In this document: in pieces, positions 23,400-33,311 of the stretch
Numbering within the stretch: the stretch's first letter is position 1
Layout of the letters: every line of letters begins with the position of its first letter
Assembly: GCF_000003815.2 (NCBI RefSeq)
Contig: NC_049982.1
Span: 425,815-489,814, forward strand
Length of the DNA: 64,000 nucleotides
Direction: 5' to 3'
From: Branchiostoma floridae
Taxonomy: Eukaryota; Chordata; Leptocardii; Amphioxiformes; Branchiostomatidae
Position numbers and translations under genes: made by a program
Notes under the pieces: generated by a model
The model's input: only the letters and a program-made list of their open reading frames with translations
The model's database searches: none
What the model was told of the DNA's origin: nothing

Positions 23400-23680
23400 A
23401 TTGCTTTGTTTGCCATATATGGAACGCACTAAACGTCGAGAATGGCCAAAACACCTCCCGTAAAACCCCGAAATGGGTCATTTTGAAGTGATATACACCA
23501 AAAATGAAAATTGGGTTCTTTAAATAAATACTCAATGCACGCATGTACCAAACTTTTAGGTATTGGTCCACTCTACCATATGCATTGTGCAAAATTTCAG
23601 GTCATTCGGTCCAGGAACGACGGAGATGAAAATTTGACAGGAGAAAGAAAGAAAGAAGAAGAAACACAAGTTAGGAATGT
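23400..23680. repeat. Dispersed repeat (CATTCGGTCCAGGAACG family)
   Basis: GGTATTGGTCCACTCTACC...TTTCAGGTCATTCGGTCCAGGAACG...TTTGACAGGAGAAAGAAAG recurs at 26147-26260. It ends in a purine-rich tail. Confidence 0.7.
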
Positions 23681-23733
23681 TTGTAAGCATAAGTCCGTGA
23701 GATTTCTGAAACAACAGCAATTCCGTGATAAAC

Positions 23734-23792
23734 GGAACCTTCTAAAAACGTACGGAGCTAACCGTTAGCTCCGTACGTTTTTAGAAGGTTCC
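23734..23792. repeat. Perfect 29-bp palindrome with 1-nt centre
   Basis: GGAACCTTCTAAAAACGTAC...GGAGCTAAC, one C, then its exact reverse complement. Immediately left is a small TTCCG...CGGAA hairpin. It borders the larger hairpin element that follows. Confidence 0.95.
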
Positions 23793-23814
23793 GAGTGCAG
23801 CGAAAATACCATCG

Positions 23815-24527
23815 ATAGCGATTCAACTTCGGATGGCAAACCGGACAAAAGTTATAAGTACTGTTGAAGTCATTAACGTTAAAGTATGTTTTTATTTGCC
23901 TTTGACGGTTTGACCTGAAATACTGTTACGCTAAACTCCTGCAGAGAAGTTAAGTGACTGCTGTGATTATTACAGAAATGCCCCTAAAAACTGATACAAT
24001 AAGCCTTCTGAATAGCCTAAAGTGCAAGAGTTTCAGGCGGGCTTCGCCTCCCTGGGACCCCCAACGGGGCTCTGCCCCTGGACCCTGCCGGGCCGGGGCC
24101 TTCGGCGTTCTTCGGCGGCCCCCGAAAAAAATTCTGGTGGGAACACTGCAGTATATCAAGGAGCTTTTATCAGCTAAAAGATAAAAGATAAAAGCTCCTT
24201 GAGTATATCCAATGTTTTCGCCAGAAATTTTTCACAGCGTCGGGGCAGGGGTCCGGGGGCCGCCGAAGGCCCCCGGCGGGGTCCAGGGGCAGCGCCCCGG
24301 TGGGGGGACCTTGCATTTTAGGCTATTGACAAGGCTTATTTTATCAGTTTTTGGGGCCATATCTACGATCATCGTAGCAGTCACTTAACTTTTCTTCAGC
24401 AGTTTGACGTAACAATATTTCGGATAAAAGCTTCAAAGACAACTAAAAACTCATAAACAACAAACTTTACTCAGCTCAACAGTACTTGATAAATATTGTC
24501 CGGGTTGCCATCCGAAGTTGAAGCGCT
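23815..24527. mobile_element. 0.7-kb imperfect hairpin (foldback) element with GC-rich stem
   Basis: The two halves are reverse complements around about 24174-24190 (GGAGCTTTTATC...GATAAAAGCTCC). Outer arms pair CAACTTCGGATGGCAA with TTGCCATCCGAAGTTG, middle arms pair AAAACTGATACAATAAGCC with GGCTTATTTTATCAGTTTT, and the inner stem is GC-rich (GGGGCTCTGCCCCTGGACCC against GGGTCCAGGGGCAGCGCCCC). No ORF of note. Confidence 0.85.
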
Positions 24528-25026
24528 TACTAAGTTAGAGCGCTAGTAACGTTATATTCAAGCGTTGTTAGCCACCGTGCGACTTATGTAATGTTGACGG
24601 TTTGATATCCCTGCGTCGCCGCCTCGCCGTCAGACGATATTCCCACGGACATGTTTCAAGAAAAATACCGGGCAAAACCCGCTGTTTCACGTCAGATTCT
24701 ATTCTTTAAAACACGTGGGACTCAGTGTTACAGTCTAATAAATATTTTGTAGAAGCACCGCTGTGGGAAAGAAAGTCCAAGGAATGTATTCACGAAGCAT
24801 GAATTTCGCTGTACGGCACCATGACTGTTTGAAACTCTAATCAACATCCGCGTTTGATTGATAGCCGGCGGCCCTTTGACAAAGTCGGCGAAGGATCCCA
24901 CTAACACTGCCGACACTGCCCTGGCGGTTTGTGGGCGGGGTCACTAAATGCGAGGCTTGCCTGACGCCCGGGTTTTACATACAAACTTACGATGGTTTGT
25001 AACTTACGTTGCCGAGCCAAAGAGCT

Positions 25027-25540
25027 TCAAATTTAGAACAGGAATTTTGGGAACGCGACCCGCTATTGTTCCAAAATTATGTCGGAAAGAATTGATTCTA
25101 TTTCCCGCGCTGAAATAAAAATTACGCAACTACTAGTAACTGCCTGTTGGTCAACCCCGATACAGGACATTCCCCGGGAACTGGCTGTTCCGGGGAGGGA
25201 TCCCACCCCACTGATAACTCGCGGCAAGGCACACTCGCTACACTTTTTACATTTTTTGGCGCGAAAGCAGGGCGGCACACGCAAAATTTAGAAAAGGAAA
25301 TTTGGGAACGCGACCCGTTCTTGCTCTAGAAATGTGTCAGAAAGAATTGATTGTATTTTCCTCACAGAAAAAGAAATGACGCAACTACTAGTAAGAGCCT
25401 TTGTTTACATCAACCACGCTCCCCAAGTAAGGAGTTTCGCGGGAAAGCTTATGCATATTGGCTGTTCCGGGGAGGGATTCCACCCCGCTGATGAACGTGC
25501 GGCAAGGCCTTCTCGCCGCTTTGTTTACATTTCCGCGGCG
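25027..25540. repeat. Tandem duplication of about 260 bp
   Basis: 25027-25270 and 25287-25540 share TTGGGAACGCGACCCG, GAAAGAATTGATT, ACGCAACTACTAGTAA and GGCTGTTCCGGGGAGGGAT. The second copy has an insertion around 25400-25450. A TATA-like GCTATAAAACACC follows at 25590. Confidence 0.8.
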
Positions 25541-25589
25541 GTCCTGGGACGGGTGGGAGGGGCTGCAAGACAGCGGTACGGCGGGCCGG

Positions 25590-25600
25590 TGCTATAAAAC
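25590..25600 (+). promoter_or_regulatory. Possible TATA box
   Basis: GCTATAAAACA after a GC-rich stretch and the tandem duplication. No gene is seen downstream, so it may be the promoter of a degenerate element. Confidence 0.25.
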
Positions 25601-25705
25601 ACCTCCCTTGGAGCTGATAACTTCCTGAAACAGCGAAGGCGCGTGCTTGACACGTGCCTATGTATTTTTACTACGATGTTTTTCTTTATTTCCCAATTTT
25701 TTTTG

Positions 25706-25737
25706 CCGCTACGCTGGATGAAAAAGCAGCGTAGCGG
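25706..25737. repeat. 11-bp perfect hairpin
   Basis: CCGCTACGCTG, ten-base loop, CAGCGTAGCGG. An imperfect relative (GTATCGGCCCGCTATGC) follows at about 25770. Confidence 0.8.
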
Positions 25738-26712
25738 GCCTTTTACAGCGTCGTTTTTCCAGGCCACAGCGTATCGGCCCGCTATGCTGAAAAGGACTGG
25801 CGAGTCGTGGGGCCCCGCTTATGAATATTAATTAGCCTTGGCTCTTCGCGCACAGGTGTGGACTCCGTGCGGGGTCACGGAAGGTCACGCCAGGAGACCA
25901 AAAGAAAACAAGTTACCCCTCAGAAAAGTGCCAAAATGAATTATTTTAAAGTAGTTTATGTCAAAACTTTTACTTGGATCATCTTACCAACTATCTAATG
26001 CCTATCTACACCAAATTTCAGGCCATTCCATTGTAAGACCAGGGTACAGGGGGACAATATATTTTATTTTGGTCAAAACATGACCTTGAAACCTCAATAA
26101 AATCATTTTAGAGGCAGATATCAAAAAAAACTGAGAAAAAAGCATCAAGGTATTGGCCCATTCTACCCCTGTGCCAAATTTCAGATCATTCGGTCCAGGA
26201 ACGGCGGAGATGAATCACTTTGAAGATTTGACAGGAGAAAGAAGAAAGAAAGAAACATTACGAATACAATATATTTCACCATACTATGTATGGCTGAAAT
26301 ATGAATACTAGAAAAACAGTCATATTGAAGGTGAAGATACCCCTTGGCCAGGTGCATACAGCAAAATGAGTATTATTCTAATGAATACCTTATTCGCATA
26401 ATCAATAAAGACATGACATAGTTCTTTTGTGGTCAATTCATAATAGAGGCTTCATATTGGAGATATATAGGTTGCTTGAGGACAGGTGAATACAATGAAA
26501 TATATCTCATGTCGAGACTCAGGTACATGCAATAAAGGGAATACAAGGGACCCAACCCTCCTTGTCTGAAACAAGTTCAACTATCTTATTACCATGTAAT
26601 TACGTTAATATTGATACTATGAATGGAGTTATGTATCAAACTCGTGTACTTATATCATTCTGAAACTGCTTTGTGTGATTTATACCAATCAACTTCTAAA
26701 ATATCATGTAAA

Positions 26713-26912
26713 CCCGTTTTTTTTGGGGGGGGGGGCGAAATCGCTAAAGGGGGGCGAGGTAGGGGGGCGAGATCACTAACCGGGGAGGGCGAGATCGCTA
26801 GTGATTTCGCCCCGGGGGGGGGGGGGGCGAAATCCCTAGTGATTTCCCCCCCGGGGGGCGAAATCCCTAGGGATTTCCCCCCCGGGGGGGGCGAAATCAC
26901 GGGGGGGGCGAA
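26713..26912. repeat. G-tract array with palindromic spacers
   Basis: Six or more runs of 6-14 G are separated by CGAAATC..CTAG..GATTTC words; the best is CGAAATCCCTAGGGATTTC. The array is both palindromic and G-quadruplex-prone on the + strand. Confidence 0.85.
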
Positions 26913-26929
26913 AACCCTGTCACACCGGT

Positions 26930-27900
26930 TTCAACACACGGATTATCGGCGTGGCTTTGCCGCAAATGGATTCCAACGGAACTACAGGACGGAACGGACA
27001 TAACCATAGGACACTCACGGCCTGCCGGAAACGGAGTACGTATGTTGGAGAGTCTTCAACGGGGCACAACTCAGGGTGAATTCAAGACTGTGTCGTCTTG
27101 ACCAGCATAAGCTGGCGGAGACATGGAGAGCACGGCCTGTTCATCACAAAACAGTACCTGTCTTCGGGAATCTCAGCGGATTTTTCCTAATGTGATGGCC
27201 AGATGGAACTATGTTGCTTGAAATGACGTCTTTCCAGGCGTATCTCCCGACACTGGACTCCAAATTGTGGACTTGAATGTAGCGGAGATTCGTGTATGGA
27301 TATTGTACACCGATTGTTCCCTTGGTCGACCAATCCAAGTCAACAATTAGAATCACAAGATAGTTTAGACGGCGAAGCCATAGATACCGGTGTAGGTATG
27401 ATTCACACCAAATAAGACACGCATACCCGATGCAAAAGTTCTAATTTAAGCCACACAAAACACATAAAGCCTACCTAAAGATGCGGAAAGGTTTAAACTT
27501 ACGCCGCCTTTACTAAAAAATAAATGACAACTATAGTCCAAGGAAAGATCACGGAAAGCGTTCGGATAAGTACGTTTTTGCACTTTTTCACGTGTCTTTC
27601 AGTGTGTGTAAACGACACATAAACGTGGGGAAATCGTGACGGAAATCGACTGTAAATGTGGTCAAAAGATCACGGAAAGGTCTTAAGAAACGCGTGCTTT
27701 CCGCCCGTATAGGTTACGAAAAACTGTCATTAACGACGCCTTTAAGCGTCTAATAGTTGCGGAAAGGCACGTGAAGGAGTGCCGAAACGCACATTTAAGT
27801 GCCAACGTAAAGGTAACATTAAAGGGAACCTTTACGTTCACGGATAGATGTCGTTAAGTTGCGGAAAGGGTGCAGAAACGTCGCGTTTACGTTGAGTTTA
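26930..27900. other. No assigned gene
   Basis: 27356-27144 on the minus strand has a 70-codon open stretch (LDWSTKGTIGVQYPYTNLRY) I cannot place. 27540-27900 has recurring GCGGAAAGG and ACGTAAA-like words. Nothing else recognised. Confidence 0.3.
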
Positions 27901-27907
27901 AGCTTGC

Positions 27908-29040
27908 TTAAATACCAAATTTCGTGCTGTGTATGGTGGTCAGACTGCCAGGTGGTATCGTCGGGCCAGGCTCTCCCTCAGTAGTCAGGTCACCTGGTGG
28001 CATCGTGGCCTCAGGTTGCCCTTCTGTGGTCAGACCGCCAGGTGGCATTGTGGCCTCAGGTTGCCCTTCGGTGGTCAGTTCGCTAGGTGACATCGTGGCG
28101 TCAGGTTGCCCTTCGGTGGTCAGACCGCCAGGTGGCATCGTGGCCTGTGGTTGCCCTTCGGTGGTCAGACCTCCAGGTGGTATCGTTGCCCCAGGTTGCC
28201 CTGTGGTGATCAGACCGCTAGTAGGCATCGTGATTTCAGGCTGCCCTTCGGTGGTCAGACCGCCAGGTGGCATCGTGGCCTCAGGTTGCCCTTCGGTGGT
28301 CAGACCGCCAGGTGGCATCGTGGCCTCAGGTTGCCCTTCGGTGGTCAGACCGCCAGGTGGCATCGTGGCCTCAGGTTGCCCTTCGGTGGTCAAACCGCCA
28401 GGTGGCATCGTGATGTCAGGCTGCCCTTCGGTGGTCAGACCGCCAGGTGGCATCGTGGCCTCAGGTATCCCTTCGGTGGTCAAACCGCCTGGTGGCATCG
28501 AGGCCTCAGGTTGCCCTTCGGTGGTCAAACCGCCTGGTGGCATCGTGGCCTCAGGTTGCCCTTCGGTGGTCAAACCGCCTGGTGGCATCGTGGCCTCAGG
28601 TTGCCCTTCGGTGGTCAGACCGCCAGGTGGCATCGTGGCCTCAGGTTGCCCTTCGGTGGTCAAACCGCCAGGTGGCATCGTGATGTCAGGCTGCCCTTCG
28701 GTGGTCAGACCGCCAGGTGGCATCGTGGCCTCAGGTTGCCCTTCGGTGGTCAAACCGCCTGGTGGCATCGAGGCCTCAGGTTGCCCTTCGGTGGTCAAAC
28801 CGCCTGGTGACATCGTGGCCTCAGGTTTTCCTTCGGTGGTCAGACCGCCAGGTGGTGTGGTGGCCTCAGGTTGTCCTGTGGTGATCAGACCGCTAGGAGA
28901 AGTCGTGATGTCAGGCTGCCATTCGGTGGTCAGTCCGCCTGGGGTCACAGCTGCACCTGCTGTTGAGACCTCAGCGATCTCTGTTGTGATTCCTGTGGCA
29001 TCATGGAAATGCATGTTAAGCTCCAAGGCACCATCCAATG
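27908..29040 (-). CDS. Mucin-like repeat exon: about 22 copies of a 15-residue unit
   Basis: The minus strand is open for over 370 codons. A non-repeat start (DGALELNMHFHDATGITTEI) is followed by about 22 units of consensus MPPGGLTTEGQPEAT, encoded by a 45-bp minisatellite at about 27942-28945. Units are rich in Pro, Thr and Gly with one Glu or two, so an O-glycosylated stalk is likely. The last unit runs into TIHSTKFGI and a stop at 27908. No signal peptide or anchor is visible. The phase fits a join to the fucolectin exon upstream (G from GTTG/GTAAGC plus AC from a weak acceptor at about 29052), giving GDPFALDGALEL. That join is inference. Confidence 0.65.
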
Positions 29041-29229
29041 CAAATGGGTCTCAATTCTGTATCGTAACCTACGCCAGAATGGTAAGGTTATGTTTTGAGT
29101 AGAGGCATGGTGTTGTGTCTCTATATGCAATTCAAAAGCATATAACTAGCGTAGCCGTGGATGGCAATTCAGGATATTTTGTATTTAATTAGGAGTTGCA
29201 GGAAGGAAGGTCCTGTTCAAAAACGGTTC

Positions 29230-29515
29230 ACCTGGCGATTTTCGTCGGCGCTGCAGGGAGGCAAGTGTGTTTGTGTGTGTTTGCGTACAAGATAACTTGA
29301 GACGTTTTGGATCGTCTTGATTGAATTGGTAGTTATGTATGGGTTAACAAAATGAAGGTAGAATTCGATAAGGGGCCACTTGGCGATTTTTTCATTGGCG
29401 CAGCAGCGGGGCGAGTGTGTTTATGTGTGTGTTTGCATACAAGATAACTCGAGTCGATCTGGATCATTTTGCATGATTTTTGGTGGTCATGTGGGGGCAA
29501 TAAAATAAAGGTCAA
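29230..29515. repeat. Two tandem copies of about 150 bp
   Basis: CTTGGCGATTTT...GTGTGTTT.CAAGATAACT.GAG and ...AAAATGAAGGT/AAAATAAAGGT occur at 29231-29360 and 29383-29512. Non-coding. Confidence 0.65.
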
Positions 29516-30184
29516 GTGGCAGGGAATAAGTCGTGTAACTTTATTTGGGCTCCCTGTTCCCTGCTTGTTTTGTACTACAACATGCGATTTTGTTGTTATC
29601 TTTGGAAGAGAATACGTTAAACAGGGATTAGTGAATTTGCATTATTTTCAGTTTGAACATACCTTAGGTGATGATTAAAAAAACTGAAATGTATTGAATG
29701 AAAATTTGGGCTTTATTTACACAATTACTATGGAAACTGTGTAATTCCAGAAATTGACCTCTTTTCATGGACACTAAGCACTTCCTCAGACGCCACCTGT
29801 GCAGCACATGTGCAAAGTTAATTACATGTTTCTAATGGCAAAACATAGATGTTATATTTGCTGACACGTTGTTTATTAGTTTGCGGGGTGCCATATGCAT
29901 GTTCTGTGTTTGTTTGCAGACTATGTCTTGAAGCAAAAGTGTATTGGGAAGAGTTTCACCATTTTGATGTGATTGGGTGTTTCCCCCCTTATTTTGACGA
30001 GCCTTACGTGGCTTGGAAATGTGAAATGTTTTCACCTTTGCCAAGAATGTTATGTTTTCAGATGTATTTGTGTAGTTCATGACCTTAAAATCTTCGATAA
30101 AGGCACTCCCCATAATAAGCCTTGATTATTATTTTTTTTTCTTTTCTATTAGCTTTTGGACAGACGAGGACGATGTGGCACTGC

Positions 30185-30357
30185 ACTCAAGTTTTTGTAA
30201 CTTATATTAACAATGCCACATACACGGTACAGACAGAAGGAAAGTCGTGTAAAGTACCTTTCCCAAGGGCACAACGTCGGGGACATGGTGGGAATCGAAC
30301 TCAGGACCCATAGATTCCGAGCCGAAAGCTCTACCAGTTACGCCACGCCCGACGCCA
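30185..30357 (-). mobile_element. tRNA-derived SINE, minus strand
   Basis: Read on the minus strand: A box GGCGTAACTGG (30333-30343), B box GTTCGATTCCC (about 30290-30300), then CCCTTGGGAAAGGTACTTTACACGAC, a body shared with the SINE at 31428. Confidence 0.75.
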
Positions 30358-30693
30358 CGACAAGCCTTGATTACTTGGTGAAGGTACTTGTTTCGTTGAA
30401 CTCTAGTTTATTATTTGTCTTAACGGGGTTTTCCACAAAAACTCCGGTACGTTGCTAGCTATGTATATGCAAGAAAAGTGGTATCTACCAATAGCGGTAA
30501 ATTGGTAATGTTTGCTTTTTTACTTACCCGGCACATTTTGAGCGATATGACAGAGTGCACAACAGCCTGCTCGTGTTATCGGCTATCTACAGCTACCACA
30601 CTCAAGTCTGCCCGAGGTCATTAACCTCATCAATTTGGGGCAACTACCTTGTGACATGTTGGGCACCAACTTTTATAGAACATGGCATACAGC

Positions 30694-32108
30694 TTAACCC
30701 TATTCAGACCGGGCTTTTTTGGTCTATTGGTCGTTGGCTTTTGAGGCCCTCCACTTCTAAGTCCTATTACTCTTGAACGACGTGTCGTGAGGCCACTACA
30801 TTTTATAGAATAGGTATAGACATAATATCTGACAAATGTAAGACGTTGGACGTTACGATGACGTGATATGACGTATTCATGACGTCACCGATTGGATTGT
30901 TTTGGCCGGACCGATGAAAAAAAAACTTTTTCAGAAAACTTCAAGTTTTGCTTCAAAAATGTAACAGCAAGTGCACATGACAGAATAATAATGTTAATGG
31001 CAATACGACTTGTGTTGCCAACAGCAACACCAATGACGTCAAAATGACGTCATAAAATGACGCCATGCACATATAAACTACCAGTTGGGCTCCGCCATAT
31101 TATATTCACCACCTTCAATTTTTCGAAATCTTTTTTTGCGACAAATAATCACAAAAGGCAATGAAAATAGACTAAATATATTTATTTAGATGGTTTTTGA
31201 TGAAAAAATACCAGGTAGCTTGTTATTCTTTATCTAGCCCTACGGTCCACCATCTTGGATTTTGGACTGATGATGTCATCAAATCGGCATATTTATGCAT
31301 ATATAATTATGAAAGATATGCCAAATAACATGAGGTTTTATTTATATAACAAAATAGCAGTAATATAGCTAATAAACGTGAAAAATACATTGTTAAAACC
31401 GAAATAAGCGATTTTTGGCAAAACTGCCCGGCGTAGCACAGTGGTAGTGTATTCGGCCCGTGACCGAGAGGTCGCCCGTTCGAATCCACCTGCCGTGTTG
31501 CCGGTCTTGTGCCCTTGGGAAAGGCACTTTACACAACATTACTCACTTTACTCAAATGAAAAATGAGTCGTCCCTCGGATAGGACGTTAAATGGAGGTCC
31601 CGTGTATGGGGAGAGCCATACCCCATACACGTTAAAGAACCCCCACACGTGCGATGGTGCGGTGTGTGTTGGTGCAAATCCTTCTGTCGGGAGTTGGTGA
31701 TTCACTTCAAATCACCCGGATGGAGACCTGGCGAACCTCTGTCTCGTATCAGCCAAATGGTGATCTACATCATTCACCCGGACGGGTGTGTCACCCCATA
31801 AGTGGCGGTATAATTCGTCGTGTACGAACATGTGCGAACATGTACAGGGTTAACCCTTGATGATAGCCTACGGCTAGTTGGGCAGCTCTGGCAGTTTGTT
31901 AACAGCTGAACAAATAAATAAATAACTAAACTACCTGTCAACTAACGGTTGCCATGACAGCACGAAAAATGGAATTTTTGTTGCAAACAATATTTTAGGA
32001 AAACTCACTAAATTTGGTGGCTCTAGCGTTAGCCGTTCCGGCGTTATAAGACATCCAATTTGGCACAGGCCTCAAAAGCCCCCCCCCCCCCCGTCTGAAT
32101 AGGGTTAA
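30694..32108. mobile_element. piggyBac-like MITE, copy A, split by a SINE
   Basis: TTAACCCTATTCAGACCGGG at the left and GTCTGAATAGGGTTAA at the right: inverted termini flanked by TTAA, the piggyBac target site. The interior holds several TGACGTCA sites and has no transposase. A SINE occupies 31428-31927. Confidence 0.85.
31428..31927 (+). mobile_element. tRNA-derived SINE inserted in MITE copy A
   Basis: A box TAGCACAGTGG (31434-31444) and B box GTTCGAATCC (31479-31488), then CCCTTGGGAAAGGCACTTTACAC and GGACGTTAAATGGAGGTCCCG. Flanked by AAACTGCC and AAACTACC, a near-identical 8-base target duplication; uninterrupted MITE copies show where it entered. Confidence 0.85.
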
Positions 32109-32319
32109 AATATATTTGGCTACTTGTATAATATGAATGACATTTCTCTGCCTTCTAGAACCAGCAAGCTTTAGGGCCGAATTTCGTCTTTTTTTTTTAT
32201 TGTTGTAGCTCGCATGATTATGGTGGCCTTCGTACAAGTTCCACACCGCACAACAATATCATTTATCCTTTGTTTTTATGATTTGAATTAAATGATGATT
32301 CATTGAGAAAACTCTGGTA

Positions 32320-32800
32320 CCCCTTACAGGGGGGCTGAAATAAAGATGGTACAATTTGTTATTCTACTAAAAAGTAGCGCTACTTTTACTTCGACATAAC
32401 GGGGGCCGCCCTAAGATGCCCCCTTTTTTACGCGCTAGAACTCACGATTTTGACTGATGACGTAATCAAATTAGACTAAATTATTAATATTGAATCATGA
32501 AATTTACGTTGAATTTTATAAGATGTCATGAACAATTGTAGTTTGCAAGAAAACCTTAAAACTTGAATGTTTAAGCCAAAATTAGAAAATTGCAAAACAA
32601 ATATGCCTGTCAGAATTCCGTTGCCATGGCAACATGAAAAATGAAGAACTTTTCTTATTCACTTAAGTTGCTCGCTATAAACATTTTCTCTACAGGGACC
32701 AAGTTTGGTGGCCATAACTTAAGCCATTCAGGGGCTATGTTACTTTGAAGTTGGCGGGGGCATAAAAAAACCTTACGCGGTCTGAAAAGCGTTAGTGCAA
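32320..32800. mobile_element. Diverged relative of the piggyBac-like MITE
   Basis: GTTGCCATGGCAACATGAAAAATG, CAAGTTTGGTGGCCATAACTTAAGCC and a GGGCATAAAAAAACC...CGGTCTGAA end parallel the MITE's right half, with much lower identity. Confidence 0.5.
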
Positions 32801-33311
32801 AATGTGGTCCTCATTGTCTTCTGCATACATTATGATAATTAGCTGGAAGTATTCTCAACTAATTATTTCAAACTGTCCCACATAGATTAATTAAGCTATA
32901 CATTTATACAATTCACAAAAGGAGTCACCAAAAAAAAATGTACTTGACAAAACGTTATGGGTTCAGTTTTGACCCCATACGGTAATCTACGTCACCCAAA
33001 AGGTATGCTAGTTTGAGGGTTAAAGGAACGCTTGTCGTCTAAACATCAAAGGGTTCTTGATTTATGTTATTTAAAAAAAATGAAACACATACAGACAGAC
33101 ACCCCCCAAAAAATAACTCTATTTTTAAGGAAATTGATACCAGAAGGCATGAGACATAACGAGAAATTTTTTGGTAAATGGCATATATGCTTGGGCTACG
33201 GCCTATGGGACAGCAAATCAAGGACACAACATTGTGGTCAACTACGTGCGCGTTTCGGTCATTTCGAAACTAAATACAACATTGCGCCATACTCATGTAC
33301 ACTTAATGCAG

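Noticed and set aside
23954-24184. Proline/glycine-rich frames in the GC-rich hairpin
   Set aside because: They are short, present on both strands and explained by the inverted repeat.
27924-29102. 392-codon + strand open frame over the minisatellite
   Set aside because: It is a by-product of the 45-bp repeat; the minus-strand frame has a plausible non-repeat start and mucin-like composition, while the + frame has a repetitive VVRPPGGIVASGCPS pattern with no start context.
31428-31500. Functional tRNA gene
   Set aside because: A and B boxes are present, but the acceptor stem is not convincing and a SINE body and target duplication follow.
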